Assembly: GCF_001012825.1 (NCBI RefSeq)
Contig: NZ_LCZJ02000029.1
Span: 1 to 64,000, forward strand
Length of the DNA stretch: 64,000 bases
Reading direction: 5' to 3'
Source of the DNA: Paenibacillus etheri
GTDB taxonomy: Bacteria > Bacillota > Bacilli > Paenibacillales > Paenibacillaceae
Shown: positions 43,645 through 53,559 of the stretch, piece by piece
Layout of the letters: each line of letters starts with the position of its first letter
Numbering within the stretch: position 1 is the stretch's first letter
Notes under the pieces: generated by a model
Seen by the model: only the letters and a program-made list of their open reading frames with translations
What the model was told of the DNA's origin: nothing
The model's database searches: none
Translations under genes and position numbers: made by a program

Positions 43645-44910
43645 TCAATCAGAATCTTCCAATAGTTTGTCTATTTCAGCCGCCGCACGATCTAATCCAA
43701 CCTTAACGGGCAGTTCACCCATAAATATTTTATACAGGTACAAGGTATACACTTCATCGATTCTGCTCCAGTTTTTCACAGTCGGCCTCAGAAAGGTATC
43801 ATCCATAGCTTCCACGTATGGGTAAAGGTAAAAATCCTTGTCTAGACTCAGCGCTTTAACCGCCTCCTTGTTAGTCGGGATTAAACCGGCTCGTGCCATG
43901 ATCAGCTGAGCTTCCTTTCCTGTCATCCATTTCATAAAAGCCCACGCTTCCGCAGGATGTTTGCTGCCCTTCATAATGACTAAGTTTTCGCCGCCAATAA
44001 TCGAAGACGGGCCATTCCCCTTTGGAAAGGGTACAGGTACGGTCTGCTGAAGTGCTTGTTTGATTTCCGAGTCTTTTAACAATCTGTAAAACCACGGCGC
44101 TTCGTCCGTTAAAATCATGTTTCCGTTCCGTACTTCCCTCCAGTTATCGCCGTTTAGGGTCACCGTAGAAAGATGAATCAGGTCTTCCTTATAAAGACCA
44201 ACCAGTTTCTCTACCGCCCGGATGGTGGCTTTGCTGTTCAAAAATCCGGAAGCCCTGGTGGAATTCTCATCCATAAACGAGCCTCCAAGGCTGAAAAGGT
44301 ACGGAAGTGTATCCCAAGCCTCCAATCCCCCCAAGCCAATTGTGAAGTGATACGTACAAGCAAGCTCCAGAACTTCATCCATGGTGCGTGGAGGTTCTGA
44401 ATATCCCGCCCGCTCCAGAAGCTCCCGGTTAAAAATGGCCGACTTGGTATATAAATTAAGCGGCAGGGAGTAGTATCGATTCTTATAAAAACCAACGCTC
44501 ATGTCCTTATGGTGAAACGCTTGCTGCAGAAGTTCGAATCCCGGGAACCCGTTTAATGGTTCAAGGAGCCCTTTATGTGAGAACTCTGGCACCCAAGAGA
44601 TGTCCATTCGTACCACATCCGGACCACGATTGGAGGAGGCCCGTCCAATCAAATTGTACTTTAGTTCATTATTGTTGGCTAAGTTAATGTAATTGACCCG
44701 AATGCCCGGGTTCATGCGCTCAAAAGCCGGAATCAATTCTTGCACTAACAGCCGGGTTTCTGCATCGTTATAGGTATGCCAGAAGGTAATAACGGTTGTA
44801 TCCTTTCCGTGGAGCGTTTGAACATTATTTGGATCCGAGATTACGGACGGACTCCCACACCCGGCCGTTAACACTAGAGTCAGTAAAAAGGATATCCACC
44901 GGATGACCAC
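43645..44910 (-). CDS. SBP lipoprotein of the dextran locus (probable sensor component)
   Basis: The protein (421 residues) has a lipoprotein signal (LTLVLTAGCGSPS) and the MalE-type fold (VITFWHTYNDAETR, FERMNPGIRVNYINL, AWAFMKWMTGKEAQL). GTG 44910 is preferred because AAAGGAG lies nine bases upstream and the signal starts there; ATG 44952 overlaps the regulator stop. There is no permease gene in this locus, and the gene directly follows a YesM/YesN pair, so a sensing role (as for AraP in AraPST) is more likely than transport. Confidence 0.75.
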   Translation of the reverse strand: MVIRWISFLLTLVLTAGCGSPSVISDPNNVQTLHGKDTTVITFWHTYNDAETRLLVQELIPAFERMNPGIRVNYINLANNNELKYNLIGRASSNRGPDVVRMDISWVPEFSHKGLLEPLNGFPGFELLQQAFHHKDMSVGFYKNRYYSLPLNLYTKSAIFNRELLERAGYSEPPRTMDEVLELACTYHFTIGLGGLEAWDTLPYLFSLGGSFMDENSTRASGFLNSKATIRAVEKLVGLYKEDLIHLSTVTLNGDNWREVRNGNMILTDEAPWFYRLLKDSEIKQALQQTVPVPFPKGNGPSSIIGGENLVIMKGSKHPAEAWAFMKWMTGKEAQLIMARAGLIPTNKEAVKALSLDKDFYLYPYVEAMDDTFLRPTVKNWSRIDEVYTLYLYKIFMGELPVKVGLDRAAAEIDKLLEDSD

Positions 44911-44948
44911 TAGGTAATTCTCCTTTCTTAATCGGTGTGCGGGAACTG

Positions 44949-46505
44949 TCATTTCATGCTTTCCCTATATTCTACTGGAGTAAGTCCTGTTATTTTTTTG
45001 AACACCTTGCTGAAATGTTTTACGTCTTTAAATCCCACGGCTCCGGCCACATCGTAAATCCGGCAGTCATTTTGCGTAAGCAACCGCTTCGCTTCCCTAA
45101 TCCGCAGCTCGATCAGATAATCGATAAAGTTTCGTTCGGTTTGTTTTTTGAATAAATGGCTGAAATAACTTTTACTGAGATGAACGATATCCGCTACGCT
45201 TTGGAGCGTCAAGTTCTCGGTATAATGGGCTGTTATATATTCCAGCGCCTTCGTGATTAGCTGCCCGCTGTAACCGTTATCGGACAATTTAGGAATAAAA
45301 GACTTGCCCATCTCCTCCAGCTCACAAATCATGAATGATGCCAGTTGTTCCAATGTTTCTGTCTTGGAAAGCAGTTCATACCGTTCAGAGAGTAGGGCTC
45401 CTGCGTCTTCATGCGGCTGATAAGCGCCTGTAAGCAGGGTGTACGCCTCTAGCTGTACTTCTCCCGGGTTCAAGATCCCGCTCTTCCAGCGTTCAAGCGC
45501 AAAATTAACCGCGGATGAAGCCGGATCACCGTTATGAATCATCTCAAAGAAGGGAGCCCAATCATGATTTAGTTCTCTATCTGTTAACGTTTGAACAGGA
45601 TTGGTTTCCGATCGGCTCCCTCGATACAAGCCGCCCAGCCCTTCAAAAAATCGTCTTTGGCAGGCCAAACTGCTCTCGGCATATCCCTTAAGAATTCGGC
45701 TCACTCCTTGCTCTTTGACGAAGCCGACCGACGTCGAAATTCCCCATTTCGCTTCGAGCTGCCGCTTCCAATGGCTGAGCTGTTGTTCAACCTCCCCTTC
45801 GAGATCCGGAAAGATGACAAACAGGCTGCTTTCGGACACCAGCAGTGCGCATCCTTCCCTTATCTGCAAATAAAACGCTTCCTGCAGTTCCTCAAGCAGC
45901 AGCTGCACATACAAATATCCGTAATTTTCTCTCCATTCCTCAGCGGCATCCAGCATAAGATAAACACAGGTATAGGAATCCTCCAGCCATGCCGGAGCCC
46001 AACCGGTAGACTCAGGAAAGGTCTGTTCTTGGACGATGTATCTTTTGATTTCCTGTTCGACACGCTTTCGGTCCAGATAGAGAGCCCCTTGTTGGTAATG
46101 ATTCCATTCAGAATCCCTTCTCCTTTCTTCCTCCAGCATGGAAATACTACGGTGAAGGACGGCAAGAAGGTCTTCCCCCTTCAAGGTCAGCTTTAACAAA
46201 TAATCGACGGCCCCCAGCTTAAGTCCTTCTTTTACGTATTCAAAGTCACTATAATTGCTGATGAGGATCACCTTTAGCCAAGGGCAAAGCGCCAGCGCTT
46301 GTTTCATCAGTTGAATGCCGTTCAGCAAAGGCATTTTGATATCTGTGATAAGAATATCGAAGGAAAGACTTTCTAAAGCAGACAATGCCTCCTCACCGTT
46401 AGCGTAATGGTCTTCAACCGTCATCCCTTCCTTTTCCCAATCGATAAACGCACTGATACCGTTGCGGATGACAGGCTCGTCGTCTACAATAAGAACTCTA
46501 TACAT
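44949..46505 (-). CDS. Response regulator, YesN type (dextran locus)
   Basis: The protein (518 residues) has a receiver domain (VLIVDDEPVIRNG; phospho-Asp in FDILITDIKMPLLNG) and a C-terminal AraC double HTH (about 415-515, SYFSHLFKKQTERNFIDYLI, FSKVFKKITGLTPVEYRE). ATG 46505 follows GGGGGGAATATC; the frame to 46550 overlaps the kinase and has no such site. It starts 19 bases after the kinase. It is the likely activator of the GH66 and GH31 genes. Confidence 0.9.
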   Translation of the reverse strand: MYRVLIVDDEPVIRNGISAFIDWEKEGMTVEDHYANGEEALSALESLSFDILITDIKMPLLNGIQLMKQALALCPWLKVILISNYSDFEYVKEGLKLGAVDYLLKLTLKGEDLLAVLHRSISMLEEERRRDSEWNHYQQGALYLDRKRVEQEIKRYIVQEQTFPESTGWAPAWLEDSYTCVYLMLDAAEEWRENYGYLYVQLLLEELQEAFYLQIREGCALLVSESSLFVIFPDLEGEVEQQLSHWKRQLEAKWGISTSVGFVKEQGVSRILKGYAESSLACQRRFFEGLGGLYRGSRSETNPVQTLTDRELNHDWAPFFEMIHNGDPASSAVNFALERWKSGILNPGEVQLEAYTLLTGAYQPHEDAGALLSERYELLSKTETLEQLASFMICELEEMGKSFIPKLSDNGYSGQLITKALEYITAHYTENLTLQSVADIVHLSKSYFSHLFKKQTERNFIDYLIELRIREAKRLLTQNDCRIYDVAGAVGFKDVKHFSKVFKKITGLTPVEYRESMK

Positions 46506-46524
46506 GATATTCCCCCCTGATCTG

Positions 46525-48321
46525 CTAGTTCTCAGATGCCGATTCCACAAGTTTTTTTAACAAAATGCGTACTGCGGTTCCTTGGCCGGTTCTGCTTACG
46601 ATAGACCATTCCCAATTTCGGGCATAATAAAGCCGCAATGAGTCATAGATATGGCGCAGACCGATGCCAACTTCTCCATTTTCAATAGCAGTCCCCGGGT
46701 CGTTCAATGCTTTTAGCTTTTCATCCCCAATGCCTAAACCATCATCTTCTACGAGAAATTCCAAGTCTCCTCTACACGTACGAATTCTTATCGAGATCCG
46801 GCCAGCCGTATTTTTGGGTACGATCCCATGAAATATGGCGTTTTCCACCAATGGCTGCAGCAGCATGCGGGGAATCATAAACTTCTCAGAACCCGGTTCA
46901 ACGTCCAACTCCAGATCAAATGTTTTCTCGTAGCGAAGCTCCAAAATGATCAAGTACTTCCGGATGATATCCAGTTCCTCTTCCACCGGTATCATACTCC
47001 CGCTTTTGCCCATGTTAGCCTCGAGCAAATGGTTTAGCGCGTGCAAAACTTGAGATGCCCGGTCGTTCTGGCCAGAATCAATAAGCCACCGCAGTGTGCT
47101 GAGCGTATTATAAAGAAAGTGGGGATGAACCCGGTGCATGACAACCCGAAGTTCAGCATGATGCTTCTCGCTTTGTTCATCCTCCACCTGCTGCATTAAA
47201 TTCCCGATTTTCTGCAGCATTTTATTAAACTGCTTGCTCAAAAAGCCGATTTCATCAGAGGTTCGAACGACCGCCCTTACGTTTAGGTCTCCTTGTTGAA
47301 CGTGAAGCATACTTTGGGTAAGTTGTTTTACGGGTTTGGTCACCCATCCTGCTATGAAAAGCCCAATACCGATAGCAATCATGGAGAAAACTGCGGAAGA
47401 CAACAATATCCAGGTCTGGAGATTTTCCAGCTGTCCGCTGATTTCTTCGACCGGAACAGTCCCTACAATCATCCAACCGTTGCTCAGCAGCTGCTTAACC
47501 CCGTAATAAGGCACCCCTTTCATGTCAAACTCAAATTCCACCGCGTCATCGCTCACAATCCTTTGATACAAGCCCTGATCCTTCACTTTCTGGTTAATCA
47601 TTTCGAGGTTGGAATCGATCATGAGTCTCCCTTTGGAATCCACAACGAAAAACTTTCCCGTAACCCCGAGTTTCGGCTGCCGGATCGTATTCAGAATCGA
47701 CTGCCCGTTCAACTGAACCTGCACCAGTCCGATATTACGCATGGTATTAAAGTCCTTCAGAACCCTTCCGACAGGCAAAACGAGGTCCGTATTGACACCG
47801 CCTCCGCTGAAATGGTCATACTGAAGGCCCTGCCAAACCAGCTCTCCATCTTTTCTTTTGACGTCTTTCACCCACTCCATATCTGAAAGACGTAACTGCT
47901 TAAGTCCAGAGCCGGAAAAGGTGCCGCTGCCCCACCCTCCACCCTCCTCTTTCAATAAATAAACGATTTTGACAAAGGAATTAGAATAGACATAGTTGTT
48001 CAGCAAAGTATTAATATATTGAAAATTCCTGTTTTCTTCGTACGAAGGACTGCTGTTTACTTGCAAAGCAGCGCGTTGAATGTTTGGATCGCTGGAAATA
48101 AAATCGGAGGTATCTACTCCTACGTTTAAAATAAAAGAGAGCGACTCCGCCGTTTGCTCGGCGATTTGAAGGGTGGACTCCCGTACGTTTTTCTTCAGGA
48201 TGGAGTCGGCTACCCAATAGAAGGACCAGCTGGTAAAAATGATCGGGATTAAAATAACGAGCAGGAGGATCAGTATGATTTTAGTCGTGAAGCGATTTGA
48301 TATTCTGAATTTTCGAAACAT
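46525..48321 (-). CDS. Sensor histidine kinase, YesM type (dextran locus)
   Basis: The protein (598 residues) has a membrane helix (about 13-35), a dCache-like extracellular sensor, a second helix (about 285-305), a HAMP domain (about 305-360) and the phospho-His motif (VVMHRVHPHFLYNTLSTLRW). An HATPase_c domain follows (LQPLVENAIFHG, DDGLGIG, GEVGIGLRHI). ATG 48321 follows AGGAGG. It starts 81 bases after the GH66 stop and may be read from the same transcript. Confidence 0.9.
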   Translation of the reverse strand: MFRKFRISNRFTTKIILILLLVILIPIIFTSWSFYWVADSILKKNVRESTLQIAEQTAESLSFILNVGVDTSDFISSDPNIQRAALQVNSSPSYEENRNFQYINTLLNNYVYSNSFVKIVYLLKEEGGGWGSGTFSGSGLKQLRLSDMEWVKDVKRKDGELVWQGLQYDHFSGGGVNTDLVLPVGRVLKDFNTMRNIGLVQVQLNGQSILNTIRQPKLGVTGKFFVVDSKGRLMIDSNLEMINQKVKDQGLYQRIVSDDAVEFEFDMKGVPYYGVKQLLSNGWMIVGTVPVEEISGQLENLQTWILLSSAVFSMIAIGIGLFIAGWVTKPVKQLTQSMLHVQQGDLNVRAVVRTSDEIGFLSKQFNKMLQKIGNLMQQVEDEQSEKHHAELRVVMHRVHPHFLYNTLSTLRWLIDSGQNDRASQVLHALNHLLEANMGKSGSMIPVEEELDIIRKYLIILELRYEKTFDLELDVEPGSEKFMIPRMLLQPLVENAIFHGIVPKNTAGRISIRIRTCRGDLEFLVEDDGLGIGDEKLKALNDPGTAIENGEVGIGLRHIYDSLRLYYARNWEWSIVSRTGQGTAVRILLKKLVESASEN

Positions 48322-48402
48322 AGTACCTCCTATTTTGTTTCTTCCTAAGAGTGTACACGATGAAAGATGCAATACCAATGTCATTTGCAGGAAATGAGCC
48401 CT

Positions 48403-50205
48403 CTACTCCTTATACTCCACAACCGCCATGTCCCAATATTTCAGCTTGGGCAGCTCCCATTGCAATATGCCGTCCCGCTGCGAGAACGCTAAAGATTGCG
48501 GTGAACCCTTGTTATAATCAGGGGAAGCGAACCATACTTTGGCAACCGGTTTTTCCATTTTCACAGAAACCTTAACATTCAGCCTCTCTGTCTGCTCCGC
48601 CTGCTTTCCGTTGTCATCATTCCAATCCATAGTGGAAGCATCTGTGAAATTAATGAAATGAAAGATGTCTTTACCATCCTTCCGTTTCGTGAAGGACCAC
48701 ACTTTACCTTGCTCGGCTTGATCCGAAACGGCTAGTTCTCCCATTCCCTCGGCTTTCAGTATGGAATCTTCCGTGTGATCCCGCAGCAGATTCTGATAAG
48801 CTACCAGAAAATCGTAATAGTGGATCAGCTGTTCTTCCAAATCCGGAGACAGTCTTAGATTCTTATGAGGGAAATATTCTTTGGACAGCATGTTTTCTCC
48901 AAGCTCCAGATGAGATCCTCCGGAAGCGAAAATCACCGCATCCGTCAGCAGGATCCCCGGTGTATTGAACTCGCCCGGTGAATCAGAAAAATGATAATTC
49001 ATATAAGCGGCCAATACCGTGTTTAGCTGGTTCCCGCTGTACTTTGAATTTTCCTCAATCACTTCTTTCAAATTCTGATAACCCGGGTGATTCCCCCACA
49101 CCTCGGTATACAGAAACTTGACGGGAGCTTCACGGGCAATGAATTCCTGACCGTATTGGCCAACTGCGTTCATAACATAATCCACATCCAGCCTCTCTTT
49201 GGATTTATTCAGGAATGCAGGATAAGTCTCAGCCATGTTGATGCTTTTGCCGTCATAGGTCCAAAGTGCGCCCCTGTCTCCTAACTGGTCCACATGCCAA
49301 CCATCAAAGGGTAGTGCCTCAAACGTCTTGAGTTCCTTGTCGATCAAGTAGTTCTGCCATTCCGTATTAGAGGGATCATACATATAAATATCGCTTGCCC
49401 ATTCTTTCGGAAGAGGGTGTTTATCCTGATCCATATGGATTGGGTCCTTGAATAATCCCCACTCCTGCTTCACACCGTCTTTTTCCGCATCGGCATAAGC
49501 CCCGAACAGCAAGTTGTAGTTCATTGCCTTCATGTTGCGATTGTGAGACAGGTCGATATAGCCCTTTACCGTATCGAACGCTACAGAACGGTTAGCAATA
49601 TCTTTCCATTCCCGCACAGGCTTGCCGTCTTCGAAGGGAATAGGCTCTTGATGCTTATATTGCCAGTCGTAGAACTGGATGCCATTGATATGGAACCGGT
49701 TTAAACGTTCGATAACTCGGGACATCTCGTCCTGATTCATCGCCGGAAAATCTGCCAAGTAACCGTAGCGGGGAAATTTTCCCCAGTCGGAGGAAACGTC
49801 CACAGCAATATTCATTTGATCGGCCGTTTTACCGTCTTGCTCATAGAACACTTCGGCTAAGTAGCCTCTTCCTTCTTCCCCAGGCGGTCTCCAGTTCCAA
49901 GTCAATTGATCGCCTTCCGCTTCCAGCCTTTCTTCCTTTATGATCCGGTCCATGTGCAAATAACGGATATGAAACGTTCCTCTGCGTACAGACTTCTTTA
50001 GCTTCAAATTAAGCTGAATATCCTCTCCAGGTTTATAAGCCGCCTTATCCGTAGACAGCTCCTCGAGCAGTGGACCTCTTTGAATATGGACATCCTTTCG
50101 AAAATCAGCAACGTTGTCAGCAGCATTCCCACAAGTCGGTATCATCAATATAACCCCGCTGAACGCAAGAGCCGCGACCAGCCGCATCATCCTGAAACTT
50201 CTCAT
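48403..50205 (-). CDS. GH66 dextranase
   Basis: The protein (about 600 residues) has a signal peptide with a Cys near the cleavage site (MIPTCGNA, possibly a lipoprotein), an N-terminal Ig-like domain, a (beta/alpha)8 barrel and a C-terminal beta domain. It carries both GH66 catalytic motifs: the nucleophile Asp in FDGWHVDQLGDRG (about residue 306) and the acid/base Glu in FLYTEVWGNHPGYQN (about 368). GH66 enzymes cut alpha-1,6-glucan (dextran) outside the cell; some with an inserted CBM35 make cyclic isomaltooligosaccharides, but no such insertion is seen here. ATG 50205 follows AGGAGTGAGAGAA. Sensor genes follow. Confidence 0.9.
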   Translation of the reverse strand: MRSFRMMRLVAALAFSGVILMIPTCGNAADNVADFRKDVHIQRGPLLEELSTDKAAYKPGEDIQLNLKLKKSVRRGTFHIRYLHMDRIIKEERLEAEGDQLTWNWRPPGEEGRGYLAEVFYEQDGKTADQMNIAVDVSSDWGKFPRYGYLADFPAMNQDEMSRVIERLNRFHINGIQFYDWQYKHQEPIPFEDGKPVREWKDIANRSVAFDTVKGYIDLSHNRNMKAMNYNLLFGAYADAEKDGVKQEWGLFKDPIHMDQDKHPLPKEWASDIYMYDPSNTEWQNYLIDKELKTFEALPFDGWHVDQLGDRGALWTYDGKSINMAETYPAFLNKSKERLDVDYVMNAVGQYGQEFIAREAPVKFLYTEVWGNHPGYQNLKEVIEENSKYSGNQLNTVLAAYMNYHFSDSPGEFNTPGILLTDAVIFASGGSHLELGENMLSKEYFPHKNLRLSPDLEEQLIHYYDFLVAYQNLLRDHTEDSILKAEGMGELAVSDQAEQGKVWSFTKRKDGKDIFHFINFTDASTMDWNDDNGKQAEQTERLNVKVSVKMEKPVAKVWFASPDYNKGSPQSLAFSQRDGILQWELPKLKYWDMAVVEYKE

Positions 50206-50851
50206 TTCTCTCACTCCTATCCATAGTTTCTTAACATTATCCGAAAAACAGCTCTACAATCAAATGTCTCAAGTAACAATTATGATAAGCCATCTCACAT
50301 TTTTCTTTTGCTAACACGTACATGTAATCGTTCCCAAACAATAAAGTGTTTTATATTTTCATAAAGGCATAATATATTACCCCCTCCAATTTTCACCTAA
50401 AATTTGGAAGGTCAAAGTTCAATTTTAACAAAAACATACAATAATACCAAAATTAGTCGGTTCAAGTGTCTTAATTTACGAAATTCAATAATAAAAAAGG
50501 TTGATCTTCACATCATGTACTTTTTAAAATGTCTAACCCGTAGCCCTATAGAACTATGTTTATCCATATATATACATATTTTTGGTAATGATTAACTTCA
50601 AATTTAATCCTCAAAAAAAAACTTGAACAAGCATAAATCCATGTCAGGACTAGTTTTGCTTTGATTGATCTACCTATATGAGAACCCTCTCTCTCCTGTT
50701 AATCAACTTGTTAAGGAAGCCCATAGGAGGTTTTCCCCATTGTTCATGCCGTTTTTACTTGCTAACTTTGTAGTAGGCACCGGAAATCGAAGTTTTTACT
50801 TTGAAAAGAGTATGCCTGCTTTCTAAACTAAATCGGAGTGGGAGAGAAATT
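50206..50851. other. Divergent promoter region between GH66 and GH31 genes
   Basis: This AT-rich stretch holds no gene that I can support. A possible promoter for GH31 is TTGAAA (50801-50806) and TAAACT (50824-50829), 17 bases apart and just upstream of the ribosome site. The shared region is where the YesN-type regulator would be expected to bind. Confidence 0.45.
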
Positions 50852-53404
50852 ATGATAAAGAAGTTAAAGGTTTTGAGCACGTCAAAAAAACTGGCACAAG
50901 CTGCTATGTGTCTAACTCTGCTGACAGGAACGGTCGCGGTCGCGCTTCCGGCCAACGTGGCTTTTGCTGCGATAACGCAGCCTGAAGCGGATACCCCGCT
51001 GGACAAACAGAATCTTAAGCCACTATCCGTACAATCGTTAGAAGCTTTGGAGAACGGAGTGAAGTTAAACCTGGGCGACTTCCAAGGCTATATCCGCCTA
51101 TTCGATGAAGATATGGCGAAAGTCTCGGTAGTGAAAAACGGTGAAGAAGAATTTATCTCCCCAGGTATTGCTAAGAAGGATTGGGAAACACCTGAATTTA
51201 AGACCGAAGAAACGGATAAAGAATACACTCTATCTACTAATGAAATTACAGTGAAAATTAATAAAAGTCCGTTCGGTGTCAAATTTTTGGACAATCAGGG
51301 AAATGTTATAAACGAAGATGCAGCACAAGGTGTAGGCTATGAAGACGGGAAGCCATATGTATTCAAGAAAACCGATGCCAGTGAAAATTTCTATGGATTC
51401 GGTGAGCAATCAGGAGGGCTGAATAAACGCGGCAAAAGTCTTGGCATGTGGAATACGGACGCTTATTCCTATAATAAGGATACAAAATATCTGTATACGT
51501 CCATTCCATTCTTCATAGGTCTGAAAGATACAAAAGCATACGGTATTTTCTTCGACAACACGTATCGCTCCTATTATGAAATGGCCAGTGAAAAAGACGA
51601 TTATTACTATTTCTACGCCAACGGCGGCACGCTTACTTATTACTTCATCAACGGTCCGGAGATCGGTGATGTGATCGATCAATATACTGAGCTTACAGGA
51701 AAATCGGAAACTCCTCCGATGTGGTCACTTGGATTCCATCAAAGTAAATGGGGATATACTCCTGAAGAACTGGTGGATGTGGCCAATAAATACCGTGAGA
51801 AACAAATACCGCTCGATACGATGCATTTTGACATCGACTACATGGATGGCTACCGCGTGTTCACTTGGAACGATCAATATAAACAAGCGCTTAAGACGCT
51901 GAAAGGCCAGGGATTCCACGCGGTTACAATCAATGACCCTGCTGTCAAGCAGGACGAAAACTACCGTATGTACCAAGAAGGAACCCAAAATAACTATTGG
52001 GCGAAAAATCCGGACGGTTCCACTTTCATTGGAGAAGTGTGGCCGGGTAAATCCGCTTTCCCGAACTTCCTGAAGAAGGATGTCCGCAACTGGTGGGCTG
52101 ACAATCTGGGTACCCTTTATAACGAAGGAGTTGACGGTATCTGGAATGACATGAACGAACCTGCTGTTTTTGACGGTCCATTCCATACGATGCCGCTGGA
52201 TACCGTGTTTGAAGGCGACAATGGAGAGAAGAAACTGCATACTGAATACCACAATCTTTATGGACATGATGAAGCGCAAGCAACTTATAACGGTGCTCTG
52301 AAAAATAAACCGAATACCCGTCCGTTCGTGTTAACCCGCGACATGTACGCTGGAACGCAGCGCTACGCGGCGCTCTGGACCGGGGACAACGTAAGTAACT
52401 GGGAGCATTTGCAAATGTCGATTCCGATGAATGCCAACGTCGGTTTGTCCGGGGTTCCGTTTGTCGGCAATGATATCGGCGGCTTTGCGAAATCGCCGGG
52501 CAATGTTCCGACGCCTGAACTGTTCGCAAGATGGATCGAGGTCGGTGCCTTCCTGCCATTTGCCCGAGACCACTATGACAATAGCGCAAAATCAGGACTC
52601 GGAAGCGGACAGGAGCCTTGGGAATTCGGCAAAGAGGTCGAAGATATCAGCCGCAAATACATTTCGATGCGCTACGAGCTGATGCCGTACTTGTACAATC
52701 AATTCAATAAATCAGCCAAAAACGGTCAACCGGTTCAGCAACCGCTTGTTTACCAGTTCCAGGATGATGCGAAAACCTACAACATTGAAGATCAGTACAT
52801 GTTCGGTGATTCACTCATGCTTGCACCTGTTGTACAAGAAGGTCAAACGAGCCGTGAAGTGTACCTGCCGGCAGGCGAGACATGGGTGGATTACTGGACA
52901 GGAGAAGAGTTTGACGGTAATCAGACTATTTCAGTTAAAGCTGATCTTGGAACACTACCTATTTTCGTGAAAAATAATTCGATCATCCCTCGTCAGGAAG
53001 TAGAGCAGCACACGGATGAGAAGAAGCTGGAAAATCTGATTCTTGACACTTACCTGAACGGTAAAGCCAGCTACAGCTTCTACGAGGACGATGCTAAGAC
53101 GTTGGATTACAAACAAGGCGAATATAATGTCACAGAATTCCATGTGGAGAAGAAAGGTAACCACATCGAGTTCAAGCAGGACAAAAAGACTCAAAAGTAT
53201 GCATCCGATATTAAGTCCTACACGCTTAAACTGCATAATGCTAAAGAACCGAATAAAGTGCAAGCGGCTAATAACAAATATGCCAAAGCCGGCAGTGCAG
53301 AAGAATTGAACAAACAGGAAAGTGGTTACTATTTCGATTCGAGAGAGAAAGTTCTGTATGTAAAAACCCCTGTAAACGAAAACCACAAAGTGAAAATTCA
53401 ATAA
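50852..53404 (+). CDS. Secreted GH31 alpha-glucosidase/alpha-glucan transferase
   Basis: The protein (850 residues from ATG 50852, GGAGTGGGAGAG upstream) has a signal peptide (ending NVAFA), an N-terminal beta-sandwich, a GH31 barrel with nucleophile Asp in DGIWNDMNEPA (about 433) and acid/base Asp in ALWTGDNVSNWEH (about 512), and C-terminal beta domains. The family releases alpha-linked glucose or transfers it. Opposite a dextranase, it probably processes isomaltooligosaccharides or branch points outside the cell. An in-frame start at 50801 would add 17 non-signal residues and is not used. Confidence 0.9.
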   Translation: MIKKLKVLSTSKKLAQAAMCLTLLTGTVAVALPANVAFAAITQPEADTPLDKQNLKPLSVQSLEALENGVKLNLGDFQGYIRLFDEDMAKVSVVKNGEEEFISPGIAKKDWETPEFKTEETDKEYTLSTNEITVKINKSPFGVKFLDNQGNVINEDAAQGVGYEDGKPYVFKKTDASENFYGFGEQSGGLNKRGKSLGMWNTDAYSYNKDTKYLYTSIPFFIGLKDTKAYGIFFDNTYRSYYEMASEKDDYYYFYANGGTLTYYFINGPEIGDVIDQYTELTGKSETPPMWSLGFHQSKWGYTPEELVDVANKYREKQIPLDTMHFDIDYMDGYRVFTWNDQYKQALKTLKGQGFHAVTINDPAVKQDENYRMYQEGTQNNYWAKNPDGSTFIGEVWPGKSAFPNFLKKDVRNWWADNLGTLYNEGVDGIWNDMNEPAVFDGPFHTMPLDTVFEGDNGEKKLHTEYHNLYGHDEAQATYNGALKNKPNTRPFVLTRDMYAGTQRYAALWTGDNVSNWEHLQMSIPMNANVGLSGVPFVGNDIGGFAKSPGNVPTPELFARWIEVGAFLPFARDHYDNSAKSGLGSGQEPWEFGKEVEDISRKYISMRYELMPYLYNQFNKSAKNGQPVQQPLVYQFQDDAKTYNIEDQYMFGDSLMLAPVVQEGQTSREVYLPAGETWVDYWTGEEFDGNQTISVKADLGTLPIFVKNNSIIPRQEVEQHTDEKKLENLILDTYLNGKASYSFYEDDAKTLDYKQGEYNVTEFHVEKKGNHIEFKQDKKTQKYASDIKSYTLKLHNAKEPNKVQAANNKYAKAGSAEELNKQESGYYFDSREKVLYVKTPVNENHKVKIQ

Positions 53405-53431
53405 TACGATTCACGGTCATTGCCAGATAAT

Positions 53432-53476
53432 AAAAGTAAACGGGCAGGAGCATTCGGCTCCTACCCGTTTACTTTT
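53432..53476 (+). terminator. Terminator of the GH31 gene
   Basis: Nineteen-base arms (53432-53450 and 53458-53476) pair with one mismatch around CATTCGG and end in TTTT. Confidence 0.85.
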
Positions 53477-53559
53477 GTATTACACAATGCCTCAGCATCT
53501 ATTCGCCAAAAAAACCTCACCGCTGTTACAGGAGAAGGAGTTCTTCCCGAGAAAACAGT

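Noticed and set aside
44525-44555. GTTCGAATCCCGGG resembling a tRNA T-arm
   Set aside because: It lies inside the SBP coding frame and no other tRNA arms can be folded around it.
47293-47886. Plus-strand open frame (197 codons) opposite the dextran-locus kinase
   Set aside because: The kinase on the other strand has all expected motifs; this frame has no ribosome site and low protein character.
51725-52279. Minus-strand open frame (184 codons) opposite GH31
   Set aside because: It is antisense to the catalytic region of GH31 and has no start signals.
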